Source of the DNA: Rhizophagus clarus
Lineage: Eukaryota; Glomeromycota; Glomeromycetes; Glomerales; Glomeraceae
Direction: 5' to 3'
Assembly: GCA_015698045.1 (NCBI GenBank)
Contig: BLAL01000300.1
Coordinates: 932,501-996,500, forward strand
Length of the DNA stretch: 64,000 bases
Below, piece by piece: positions 45,842-54,626 of the stretch. A program made the translations under genes and the position numbers. Each line of letters starts with the position of its first letter. Position 1 is the first letter of the stretch. The notes beneath the pieces are model-generated. The model was given only the letters and a program-made list of their open reading frames with translations. It had not been told where the DNA came from and ran no database searches.

Positions 45842-46552
45842 ATGTACACGAATATTGCTAAATTCTTAGATGTATCTCCAGAGTGGGTAGAAAATTGGCT
45901 AAATATTCCAATCAAGGAAACTGGCCACAATGTTAATGCTACTTTCAAGAGAACCGATATATTTCAGATACATGAAATTGCTCGTGTCATCATGTATCAA
46001 CTTAACCAGCTTGCCGAAGAGGACTACTGGAAAGCTGTAATGGATTATAAGAATAGTGATGAAGAATTAGAACATGTTTTTAAAAAATATTTAGGTACGA
46101 ATAAAGCTCTTAAAGATTCTCTATATAAAAAATTTATGGATTTGGCCGATAAAAAAAGGGTAGCTTTTGCGTATCAGGTAGAGATAGAAAAAATTATGTT
46201 ACAAGGTGGATTTGCATATAAAGATACAGAAAAGATTTATATAATTTATCATATTAACATGCTAGCTGATGGGTTGGATCCTTATGAAATCCCAGGATTC
46301 GGTGAACCAGAAGAAGAAGAATCATCTTGGCAACCAGATTACTGGGGAGATGAAGATCCAGACGATCCTGCAAACTGGCAATCAGGTCCGAATGAACCAA
46401 GTGATTCTGATGAAGATCTAAGTGATGATTCAAGCGATTCTGATGAAGATCTAAGTGATGATTCAAGCGATTCTGATGAAGATCTAAGTGATGATTCAAG
46501 CGATTCTGATGAAGATCTAAGTGATGATTCAAGTGATTTTGATGCCGAATGA
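45842..46552 (+). CDS. Protein with acidic repeat tail, 236 aa, function unknown
   Basis: ATG 45842. Residues 1-145 are helical and charged; the start KFLDVSPEWVENWLNIP resembles a small DNA-recognition helix region but matches no family I can name. From about residue 155 the protein becomes very acidic and ends in four 11-residue repeats SDSDEDLSDDS (46402-46533). Acidic tails of this kind often contact basic proteins such as histones or a viral core protein. It lies between the integrase and the convergent Gag gene and has its own promoter-like box. No homologous role can be claimed. Confidence 0.75.
   Translation: MYTNIAKFLDVSPEWVENWLNIPIKETGHNVNATFKRTDIFQIHEIARVIMYQLNQLAEEDYWKAVMDYKNSDEELEHVFKKYLGTNKALKDSLYKKFMDLADKKRVAFAYQVEIEKIMLQGGFAYKDTEKIYIIYHINMLADGLDPYEIPGFGEPEEEESSWQPDYWGDEDPDDPANWQSGPNEPSDSDEDLSDDSSDSDEDLSDDSSDSDEDLSDDSSDSDEDLSDDSSDFDAE
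46402..46533 (+). repeat. 33-bp in-frame tandem repeat, 4 copies
   Basis: gattctgatgaagatctaag and the following 13 bases recur at 46402, 46435, 46468 and 46501 almost unchanged. Unit identity at silent sites implies recent expansion. Confidence 0.9.
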
Positions 46553-46596
46553 ATCTTATCTAGAATCCATTGAATGGATCTAATTTTATATTTTTT

Positions 46597-48768
46597 TTAT
46601 GTCCTATTTGCATCTGGAATTATAGGAATAAAATAGTCTTTATCATTGCAGGTAAGGGCAATATGACTTCGAGATTCATGAACATCATAATTATACCTTT
46701 TAAGGCACACTCGGCTCAAACCAATCTCTCTATGCTTATATCCTTTCAGGACTACAAGATCTTCTTTAATGATACAACTACCACTCTGTGGTGGTGAAAG
46801 GTTTATCGATACATTTTTTACTATACCAAGTGTCTCACCATCCCCTGATGCACCAGTAATACTATGCTTTATAGATTTATCAACTTTTAGTTTTAGTTCG
46901 TGACATGCTTCTTCTTGGATAAAGGAAACATTAGCACAGGAATCGGCTAGACACTGAATATTCACCCCATTTACATTTCCATTTATAGCTAAAAGATCTT
47001 TAGTATTTTCCAATCGAGCGACATCAATATCCATAGCCGTTGGACCCAAATACTCTTCCTGTACTGCTGGTTGTTCTTGAGGGGCGCTATCATAATTTTC
47101 TAATATTTTATAGACGATCTCCTGAATAACCTTTCTGATATCAGCAAGTTTTAGAAGATTTAAGAGCTCCGTTTTAGTAAAATTCGTTGATGGCTTAATA
47201 GCAGGGATTTTTACCATTTTAGTGGATTTAGATATCGATTTAGATGGTGCTGATTTAATTGCTGGTGGTGATGGTTTACCTTTATTTGAAACTATCTTTT
47301 TTTTTTGGACGAGCATAATTTCTCCATTCTCACCTTGAACCAATTCTATAGGTACACCTCGAATAGCATTGGAAGTATCCATAGGATCATCATGATCATC
47401 TAAGGAAAGTTCACGCATTGCCCTATTTAACTCTGCATCTTCACGTCTTTCTCTAGCTTTTGCGATTCTTTTAGCAATCTTACCAGCTAATCTTTGTTCT
47501 AATGTATTTCTAGGAGCAGGTCTACCTGGTACTGCATCAAATATCTGTTGTAAATGCCTATCATCATCCCTATCTTCATCAAACGGATTAGGACCTTCAT
47601 CAGGGTATGGATCCTCTTCATTAAATCCCCAATCATCCTGATATTGAGGCTTAGGTTTGGGTTTAGGTCTATAAACTGGCTTTACATCTCGAGCCTTAAG
47701 ACTTTCCTGTAATTGACGAATTTGGGATTGAAACCCTTCAGCCTGTTGTTGCAATAATCGACTTATTTCTCCTTGGGTAACTGCATGATGTTGGACTGGT
47801 TTTAATATAACTGGCTCCTGACTAACTGGTGGCAATTGCTCTGGAATAATTTGTATATCCCTCTGATACTGTATATTTTCTCGTCTTTCTCTACCAAGAC
47901 GTAATTCAGCCTTTCTTTTTTCAATTCGTTCAAGAAGACCTACCAATTCCTCTATATCCCGTTCAGCACCAATCCTTTCAGCCTCAATAATACAATCATC
48001 ATTCAGACCTCTTAGAAACTGATTAACTAAAACATCATTACCATAACCTAATAGTTCAGCACTTCTTCTAATTTTATCATAGAAATCTCGAACAGGCATA
48101 TTTCCCTGAAAAAGGTTACCAAACCTTAACTGACGTCTGGCATTCTGCTGTGTAGGAAATTTATTACGCATTTTAATTAAAACATGACAAGGACGGGCTG
48201 GAATTACATACGGATGACCGGCACCAGCTCCACCAGGAATTATTGCACCAGCACCAGCACCAGCAACAGCACCAACAACATTGTGGTTAAGAGGGTCATT
48301 AGTAAATTCCATACCAGCACGATTTAACCAAATATTTCTATTCCCTTCTAATGCATAATCAGGCCAGACATCAGTGACTGGATTATTAACACCTGCAAGT
48401 GGTGCACCACCAGTCATATGAGCTTGTGCAGGAGAACCTACAACCCATGTAGCTACTGGACAATTAACACCAGCATTACCAGCCATACCCTTAAATGTGG
48501 CCTCATCTCCATGCAAATTACTAAGAAGAATATTTCTAAGTCTAACTCTCTTTCCTAGGATATTAGCATCATACCATCTAGAGGCCGGACCAGTTAAGCA
48601 AGCACGAAGTATACCCATAGCTTTCTCCCAACCCGCTGGATTACCAGCAACAGCCGATGGATCAATTCCAATACTATGAATATAACCTTTATATAACTCA
48701 AAAAATCTCTCAAGATCATCGTCATCATTTCCAGCAAAAACTGGCATTCCTATTGCAACGGTAGCCAT
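46597..48768 (-). CDS. Retrotransposon-type Gag with retropepsin-like domain, 723 aa
   Basis: ATG 48768. Residues 10-90 resemble the first half of a Ty3/gypsy-type Gag (FFELYKGYI, LRACLTGPASRWYD). A Gly/Ala-rich insertion (about 95-190) follows. Residues 200-285 match the second half (RRQLRFGNLFQGNMPVRDFY, then LVNQFLRGLNDD). A Pro/Lys/Asp-rich linker leads to a domain at about 590-680 with LADSCANVSF (Asp609) and EIGLS, like a retropepsin. The usual DSG/DTG is DSC here, so activity is uncertain. There is no CCHC knuckle and no reverse transcriptase. In a Polinton-like element this would be the particle-forming protein by inference. The C-terminus converges on the acidic-protein gene. Confidence 0.8.
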   Translation of the reverse strand: MATVAIGMPVFAGNDDDDLERFFELYKGYIHSIGIDPSAVAGNPAGWEKAMGILRACLTGPASRWYDANILGKRVRLRNILLSNLHGDEATFKGMAGNAGVNCPVATWVVGSPAQAHMTGGAPLAGVNNPVTDVWPDYALEGNRNIWLNRAGMEFTNDPLNHNVVGAVAGAGAGAIIPGGAGAGHPYVIPARPCHVLIKMRNKFPTQQNARRQLRFGNLFQGNMPVRDFYDKIRRSAELLGYGNDVLVNQFLRGLNDDCIIEAERIGAERDIEELVGLLERIEKRKAELRLGRERRENIQYQRDIQIIPEQLPPVSQEPVILKPVQHHAVTQGEISRLLQQQAEGFQSQIRQLQESLKARDVKPVYRPKPKPKPQYQDDWGFNEEDPYPDEGPNPFDEDRDDDRHLQQIFDAVPGRPAPRNTLEQRLAGKIAKRIAKARERREDAELNRAMRELSLDDHDDPMDTSNAIRGVPIELVQGENGEIMLVQKKKIVSNKGKPSPPAIKSAPSKSISKSTKMVKIPAIKPSTNFTKTELLNLLKLADIRKVIQEIVYKILENYDSAPQEQPAVQEEYLGPTAMDIDVARLENTKDLLAINGNVNGVNIQCLADSCANVSFIQEEACHELKLKVDKSIKHSITGASGDGETLGIVKNVSINLSPPQSGSCIIKEDLVVLKGYKHREIGLSRVCLKRYNYDVHESRSHIALTCNDKDYFIPIIPDANRT

Positions 48769-49400
48769 ATTACTGGGGGATTATCTGGAGGAGGATTGTT
48801 GACTATGGGATTTGCTTGTCTAATTCGAAACCACTGTGCTTGAATTCTAAGTACAGCCAATTGTGCTTGTATTCTATCACGAATTCGTCCCAAGTTTCTA
48901 GATGTAAGTCGTTCTATTGCAAGTTGGTGTGTTAATCTATCATTTCCTTGTTGCAAATTATCCCTAATTCTTCTTTGCTGTACTTGCTGAACTTGTAATT
49001 GATTAGCTTGATCACGATTTGCATTTACCAGATGATTTCTTTCATTTTGCAATCTGTTCCTCTCATTTTGACATGCAATAAGACGCTGTCTAATACCATG
49101 AATCTCACGTTCTCTAGCATTGGTCACTTCTTGCAAAAAATTTAATAAACCAGTCGAAGTATCAAGCTCTTCCCTAGTTTGTCTTGCTCTTTCTTCAACC
49201 TGTATACCATGAGCTATAATCAATCCAATAATATGCTTAATCTCATGATTAATATTTATAAGATTTGGTGTAACAGTCATTCGACCATTTACCAGCAGGG
49301 TATCTGCGCCATTCTTAAGTGCATTAATTAGCTGATTAATATCCATAGCTACTAAATGTGCTGAAGGGGGCCCTGTAGGATCAGTGGGAACATATGCCAT
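48750..49400 (-). CDS. Coiled-coil protein upstream of Gag, 216 aa
   Basis: Start at ATG 49400; the open frame extends upstream only with a GTG. Residues about 40-200 are a long Gln/Arg/Asn-rich coiled coil (ERARQTREELDTSTGLLNFL, then NERNRLQNERNHLVNANRDQ). The tail is Pro-rich (PPDNPPVIWLP). Its stop lies 19 bases inside the Gag frame on the same strand, so the two overlap in different frames. A -1 shift in the overlap would fuse them. A structural or scaffolding role next to the Gag is plausible. Only 40 bp separate its start from the divergent ATPase start. No family recognised. Confidence 0.8.
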   Translation of the reverse strand: MAYVPTDPTGPPSAHLVAMDINQLINALKNGADTLLVNGRMTVTPNLININHEIKHIIGLIIAHGIQVEERARQTREELDTSTGLLNFLQEVTNAREREIHGIRQRLIACQNERNRLQNERNHLVNANRDQANQLQVQQVQQRRIRDNLQQGNDRLTHQLAIERLTSRNLGRIRDRIQAQLAVLRIQAQWFRIRQANPIVNNPPPDNPPVIWLPLQ

Positions 49401-49440
49401 TTTGAATATACTATACACTATATACTACTAATTGCTTAAA

Positions 49441-50736
49441 ATGGACTTATATGTGTATAATTTGGATGAGTATACCGGTGATACTAGGCAAGGAAATGAA
49501 TATGCTCCAGTATGGAATTTTCGTCTTGCTGTAGCCGGTAGCTCAGATTCTGGAAAGACTACTATGCTTATTAATTTACTAATGGGAGATGCAAAAGCCA
49601 AAGAGGATGGAAATCGATATATTCTTTGTGATGAAATAGTCCTTATTTGTAGGTATTTAGACGAACCTAAATGGCAAATAGTAAAGGATTTCTTTGATGA
49701 TAATGAAGACGTTACTTTTAGAGCGATTTCATATCACCAAATGCCGGATGTAGAAGACTTTGACCCCAAAATTGCTACTGTAGTTATATTTGAGGATTTA
49801 ATGGATGCCCCTAAAAACATCCAAGAAAAAATAACTGGATACTTTACCCATGGACGACATAGAAATATTTCAGCTATTTATGTAGCCCAAAGATTCTTTG
49901 CCATCCCAAAAGCAATTCGAGAAAATGTGAATTATATTTCTTTACATGGTGGGCATGGTAGTTTAAGTGATACAAAGCGCATCATTAGCCAATATACTAA
50001 TGAGTCAGATTCTCTTGCCCCAATCATTGATGAGCTGACTTTGAGCAAAGAATTCATAGTATTTGACTTAAGACGCCCTAAAACTGACCCTTTAGCAATC
50101 AGAGTTCGATGGGATACTAGTCTTAGAACTTTTATAGAATCGTCCAAGAACGATTCTAGAATCATCACAGATTCATCTAAGATCGATCTAAGATCATCCA
50201 AGAACGATTCTAGAATCATCACCGATTCATCTAAGATCGATCTAAGATCATCCAAGAACGATTCTAAAATCATCACAGATTCATCTAAGATCGATCTAAG
50301 ATGTCGATTTACTTCTTATGGGCAGAAGGCAATAGCTGAAGCTAAAAAGAATAATTTGTTAAAGGAATTTGCCCAAAACTTTCCTTCTCCTAAGGAACGT
50401 AAACTTTACTTAATACTAGACGCCTTATCGAAGGCAAAAAATTCAGATATTTGGGCTAAATATGTTTTTAGAAAAGCTTATGGAATAAATGACCGTACTC
50501 TTGGAGATGAGTATAAGAAATTCCTGTTCCAAGTTAAGAATATATGTGTTACTAGAAATAATTCCCCAGTATCAGTAACACCTTTTGATCGATATAGAGA
50601 ACTTTTGAATGAGCATCCTCTAAGTGACGAAAAAATAATAGAAGGTATTGGAGCACTTCTAAAACTATTCAATGATGGCTTAATGAAAAAGCCTACCCTA
50701 CAAGTGGGAATTAATAGTCTATTCCATTCTTTCTAA
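49441..50736 (+). CDS. A32-like genome-packaging ATPase, 431 aa
   Basis: Start at ATG 49441; the open frame begins with an upstream TTG. Walker A is AVAGSSDSGKTTM (about residues 33-45), Walker B is VVIFEDLMD (about 115-123), and the following AIYVAQRFF carries the polar sensor residue. This is the FtsK/HerA-type ATPase of poxvirus A32, virophages and Polintons, which pumps DNA into capsids. The N-terminal 230 residues are the ATPase; three 18-residue repeats (SSKNDSRIITDSSKIDLR) follow, then a helical C-terminal domain of about 140 residues with no known match. Its presence argues that particles are, or were, made. The 3' end overlaps the convergent gene by 26 bp. Confidence 0.92.
   Translation: MDLYVYNLDEYTGDTRQGNEYAPVWNFRLAVAGSSDSGKTTMLINLLMGDAKAKEDGNRYILCDEIVLICRYLDEPKWQIVKDFFDDNEDVTFRAISYHQMPDVEDFDPKIATVVIFEDLMDAPKNIQEKITGYFTHGRHRNISAIYVAQRFFAIPKAIRENVNYISLHGGHGSLSDTKRIISQYTNESDSLAPIIDELTLSKEFIVFDLRRPKTDPLAIRVRWDTSLRTFIESSKNDSRIITDSSKIDLRSSKNDSRIITDSSKIDLRSSKNDSKIITDSSKIDLRCRFTSYGQKAIAEAKKNNLLKEFAQNFPSPKERKLYLILDALSKAKNSDIWAKYVFRKAYGINDRTLGDEYKKFLFQVKNICVTRNNSPVSVTPFDRYRELLNEHPLSDEKIIEGIGALLKLFNDGLMKKPTLQVGINSLFHSF
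50140..50301 (+). repeat. 54-bp in-frame tandem repeat in the ATPase gene, 3 copies
   Basis: Units at 50140, 50194 and 50248 differ at only a few bases. They encode SSKNDS(R/K)IITDSSKIDLR. They lie between the ATPase core and the C-terminal domain and look like a hinge extension. Confidence 0.92.
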
Positions 50737-51271
50737 AAAGCTCAAGTAACTCTTCTCTAGTCGTATTTATAGTTATAGTACTTTTTTCCTTACCATCTAC
50801 TACTATTCTTGACATTTTTGTTACTATGCCAAAGGCCTTCAATGCACGAGAAACAAAGTTTTTGCTTAATGGATTATCTATTACAGTACAATACATACCA
50901 TAAAATACGGCAAAGGGCTCATTTATCCCCTCTACTGCATAGAAATCAAATAAAAATCGATATAAAGCTTTTTCTCCTACATCCCTATCTAGCTCATTAA
51001 TTCGTTTGAGTAGCCAAATCTTGATCGATTCAACATCCGGTTCAATACTATTTAACTGTTCCTCATAGTCTCGAGTAAAGGTAAAAGTAAGTTCATCATC
51101 TAGAGAGACCGATCTATATATTTTGATTAGCTTATATATATTTTCATGTAAGCTGTCTATATCGGTACATCTTTGTACAGTTCGTCTGAATTCGATAGTA
51201 GATAGGCCTCTTCTTGACTTGGCCAATATAAGTCCACAAACTGGGCAGTATTTTCTAATTTGCTCAACCAT
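50711..51271 (-). CDS. Zinc-finger protein with winged-helix-like end, 186 aa
   Basis: ATG 51271. The N-terminus has YCPVCGLIL, half of a zinc-binding knuckle. The middle is helical (DELTFTFTRDYEEQLNSIEP). The C-terminus, SKNFVSRALKAFGIVTKMSR then a beta-rich stretch, resembles the DNA-binding winged helix found after D5-type helicases and in phage primases. That comparison is from pattern only. It may be a transcription or replication factor of the element. Its 3' end overlaps the packaging ATPase gene. Confidence 0.7.
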   Translation of the reverse strand: MVEQIRKYCPVCGLILAKSRRGLSTIEFRRTVQRCTDIDSLHENIYKLIKIYRSVSLDDELTFTFTRDYEEQLNSIEPDVESIKIWLLKRINELDRDVGEKALYRFLFDFYAVEGINEPFAVFYGMYCTVIDNPLSKNFVSRALKAFGIVTKMSRIVVDGKEKSTITINTTREELLELFRKNGIDY

Positions 51272-51326
51272 TTTTTTCAGAATTATCTACATAAAAAATG
51301 AAATTATTTAATTATCCGTTTTATAT

Positions 51327-51911
51327 TTATTTTTTACTACAGTCTTCACAAAGACCGCTCTCAGGTAATTCGTTAAGGTTTACAGGCATTTGACACTCCC
51401 TGCATAAGGCAATGTTAAGTTCGGCAAGCCTTCTTGATTGTTCCTCTCGTTGTGCTTCTCTTCTTCTTTGTCTAGTAAATTGGCGTGCTTCTTCAACCCC
51501 TTGCCTATAACTTGGATTAAGTCGTTCCCATTCAGCACGATGAACAGTTATATTACGTGCAGTTTCCAAATATTGAAGTCTAACCTGAGTATCTTGCAAA
51601 TACAATAAAGATGGATTAGACTGCGCGATTTCTGCATATCTTGGAGGAACAAGATAGTAATCTTCTATTATTTCATACCCAGCCCTTTGAATTAAATAAT
51701 AATATGTTCTAGTTCCAAATTGAACCATACGTCCAGTATCTACATTGAGATAGCTTTCCCTTACAGAAGGAAGTGGAGGTGCAGTTGCTCTTCGAACCAA
51801 TCCGCTATCAAGATAATCATATGCTTCTAAAACTAGCTGATTGAAAGTTGAACCACCAACACGAATTGTTCTGCCGGTCAATGGATTAGTAGTATATCTA
51901 TTAGCACTCAT
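51327..51911 (-). CDS. 2-cysteine-adaptor-like protein with C-terminal zinc ribbon, 194 aa
   Basis: ATG 51911. Residues 8-30 (NPLTGRTIRVGGSTFNQL) match the short NP-x-T-G-R-x-I-x-x-x-G motif of the 2-cysteine adaptor domain common in large DNA viruses. A weaker second copy follows (NVDTGRMVQFGTRTYYYL). The middle is an Arg/Gln-rich helix (RQFTRQRRREAQREEQSRR). The end has CREC...CEDC, a zinc ribbon. Proteins with this motif are of unknown but probably virus-specific function. Upstream lies a promoter-like gaatatagcctatactaaag. Confidence 0.7.
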   Translation of the reverse strand: MSANRYTTNPLTGRTIRVGGSTFNQLVLEAYDYLDSGLVRRATAPPLPSVRESYLNVDTGRMVQFGTRTYYYLIQRAGYEIIEDYYLVPPRYAEIAQSNPSLLYLQDTQVRLQYLETARNITVHRAEWERLNPSYRQGVEEARQFTRQRRREAQREEQSRRLAELNIALCRECQMPVNLNELPESGLCEDCSKK

Positions 51912-51974
51912 CTTTTTTTTATTGTTACTTTAGTATAGGCTATATTCAATTATGATTTTTTTCTAAAAATGAAA

Positions 51975-52225
51975 AATCTCTAGTGACAAAGTTACTTCGT
52001 CATCAGCCTTTTATGCAAAAAATGAAAAAATGCCTAGTGACAAAGTTACTTCGTCATCAGCCTTTTATGCAAAAAATGAAAAATGCCTAGTGACAAAGTT
52101 ACTTCGTCATCAGCCTTTTATGCAAAAAATGAAAAATGCCTAGTGACAAAGTTACTTCGTCATCAGCCTTTTATGCAAAAAATGAAAAATGCCTAGTGAC
52201 AAAGTTACTTTGTCATCAGCCTTTG
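51975..52225. repeat. 53-bp iterated hairpin, 5 copies
   Basis: tagtgacaaagttacttcgt starts at 51981, 52035, 52088, 52141 and 52194. Each unit folds as tgacaaagt-t-acttcgtca with one mismatch; in the last unit the stem is perfect (actttgtca). The array fills the gap between two minus-strand genes. It could act as a replication iteron, a promoter array for the gene at 51327-51911, or a terminator for the one at 52248-52682. Confidence 0.9.
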
Positions 52226-52247
52226 CACAAAATTTTTAATAATAAAT

Positions 52248-52682
52248 TTATAGCTTATTACCAAGAAGTTCATCTAAGACGTCCTCAGCTTCATCTTCAG
52301 TAAGTTTACGTCTAGGTGGTGCTTCTTTAGTTTCTTTAGGAATATGTTTATATAAATCATAGACCTTTATAATTCTAAAAGCAAGATCTGGATTAAATGG
52401 ATACTTTGCTCGAATCTTTGCAATTTTCTCATAATACGATTCTTCATTTGGCAATAATTTCTTAGCTGTATAACGAATATAGCCTTCTGGATTGTTGGCA
52501 GATTCTATTTTCTTAATATAGTTTACGTGATTCTTTATAAGATAACTTTCTTTACCATATCCATCTTGTAAACCTGCCAATATGACACCTTTTAAAGCTT
52601 TTATAATTTCGGCCAGATACATTTCTGGCTCGATAAAACTAGGATGCTTGTTTGTGAATGGGAATGAGTCGTCGTGTTCCAT
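52248..52682 (-). CDS. Small protein of unknown function, 144 aa
   Basis: ATG 52682. It is helical and charged: MYLAEIIKALKGVILAGLQD near the start and RRKLTEDEAEDVLDELLGNK at the end. There is no cysteine cluster, membrane segment or recognised motif. Position between the 53-bp iterons and PolB, with an intact frame and codon use like its neighbours, supports a real gene. Confidence 0.65.
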   Translation of the reverse strand: MEHDDSFPFTNKHPSFIEPEMYLAEIIKALKGVILAGLQDGYGKESYLIKNHVNYIKKIESANNPEGYIRYTAKKLLPNEESYYEKIAKIRAKYPFNPDLAFRIIKVYDLYKHIPKETKEAPPRRKLTEDEAEDVLDELLGNKL

Positions 52683-52718
52683 CTTTGTACTTCTACATCT
52701 AAGGAAAAAAATATTTAA

Positions 52719-54557
52719 TTATACGGTCCATACCACTTGGTTAGCATTTTTTACATGACACTCTCCTTCTTTTTCGAATTTTAGAGCTTTTAGAGTCTTA
52801 AAGGCATCTTTAGCACAGGCTATAAGAGGAGAAGAGTTAACGTCTTCTTCTAGAATGAATCCATCAGTATGAATGCGTCTGACTTTATCTACATAGGGTT
52901 GTACCATTTCAGAAATAAACTTTCGACCATGTGCTAGAAGGAATGGAGCAATTCTAGGGTATTCACCTTTAAAGGGATTACCTGGATTCGTAAACTGGAA
53001 TCTCCACTGCTCTTCTCCTATTGGTACAATCGAGTCTAATACCTCACCATCTGGAAAGTCAAAAGACTTATTCGATGTTGTAAGAGTCTTGTATGTTTTC
53101 TTTCTTTGGCAAAGTGCACCCCATAGTGTATTAAGAATTCTTTTAGCTACTTGGCCAGCTATACCACCCTGATTCTTGATTTTAAAGAGAAAATCTACAT
53201 ATTCTCCAAAGATTACACTACCCCGAATTCGAGTTTCTTTTTCATAAATAAGTGCATTGGAGGCTCCATCCTGAATTAATGTAACTTGAAGGCCAAGAGC
53301 TTTGGCACGTGTAAGATCAATATGAGTATATACATTATGGTAATTATATCGAAATAGCGGGGTATCCTTTTTTTCAATACTTGCACGAAATATTCCAAAA
53401 TGGCTATATCCTCGATGGTTAGTAAAGTCTTTTAAAATCTGAAACTAACCTTTACTGATAGGAAAGTTTAAAGCTGACTGCTGAATACTAGGATAAAGAC
53501 TTGTATCATCATAACTCCTTCCGTATCCTTTCCAGTTATTTTGTGCCCAGATAATCCCTCCCATCATTGCTTTACTTATCCATTGTGCTTCAAGTGCGTC
53601 AAGAGGTTCATTAGCAGGAATACTCACACTTAATTTTTCAAATAGCCATAAAGCCGTTTTCTTTATGTTCCAATCAAGTAATGATATATCAATTGGGAGG
53701 CCTAGCTTTTTCGTCTCCTGTAAAAAGGCATCTCGTTCAGCATTAATTCTGATATATGCCTTTTCCAATGATTCTTGACGTTTAGCTAGAATGAAGGAGT
53801 AGTTTTTGCTAAACTTAAGTTTTTGAAACTGCTGGACGGTAATAGGCTTGATCTCCTTTCCATTATATATTTCAACAGTATCTTTTACTTCATTCTCCTG
53901 ATAAGTTATAGGCTTCTTTGGCCTTTTACATTCAAAGCTGGGATGTTTTCTATCTGGATTAAGAGCGAGGGAATAATGTCCATTAGTGAGAGTGAGGGTT
54001 ATTCTTCTTTGTGCTGGACTCTTAGAGATATAAGTATGATCACCTACTACATTGATAGCAATACTTCGAGCTAATCGTTCTATTTTTTCAATACAGGCAA
54101 TTGGAATAGGATCATCTCGTGCCAAATTTAGATAATCTTTAATGTACTCAGGTTTTTCAATAGTTTGAGGCATATTCGAATAAGTGCCATAAGCCATTTT
54201 TAAGCACTGATAAAGGCAGTCATTTGTATCACCACATCCACCTGATACTGCTGGTGAATCTCTCATATAGATGATAAATTTATCAAATCGCTCTGGATCA
54301 CCTATATTGTCAGGCAATTGACTTGCATCATAGTGATCAAGTAGAGAGAAAAGGTTTGCGTCATCTCCATTTGTAGTCCAGCAACCTGGCTTCCAATTCT
54401 CATAAGGAAGTAAGATTTGAAACTGTTTGCCTGGATATCAGGCTTTAAGTTTTTGATCGAGATTTGCTATCCCTCCTCTAGAGAACGAACGGCCACTATA
54501 CTTAACTTCTATGATATCTGGCCTATTTGGTAAATGACGAACTAGTCTTGATAACAT
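52719..54557 (-). pseudogene. Protein-primed type-B DNA polymerase with OTU-like N-terminus; two in-frame stops
   Basis: One frame of 613 codons runs from ATG 54557 to 52719, broken by TGA at codon 40 (54438-54440) and TAG at codon 371 (53445-53447). Polymerase motifs: AMMGGIIWA (the GG motif before motif A), YDDTSLYPSIQ (motif A), KRILNTLWG (motif B) and RIHTDGFIL (motif C). The N-terminal part has GDTNDCLYQC and NGHYSLAL, resembling the Cys and His sites of OTU proteases, as noted for some Polinton and bidnavirus polymerases. No exonuclease motifs were recognised. Both stops fit single C-to-T changes (CGA to TGA, CAG to TAG). It would copy the element from a protein primer. Readthrough, recent decay or sequence error are the options. 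Confidence 0.88.
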
Positions 54558-54626
54558 TTCTTTGAAATATATAGTATTTATTTAATTGCTAATTTTTCGT
54601 TACTATATTTGAAAAAAATAAAATAA

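Noticed and set aside
46254-46532. 92-codon minus-strand frame with NHHLDLHQNRL repeats
   Set aside because: It is the antisense shadow of the acidic repeat tail on the plus strand.
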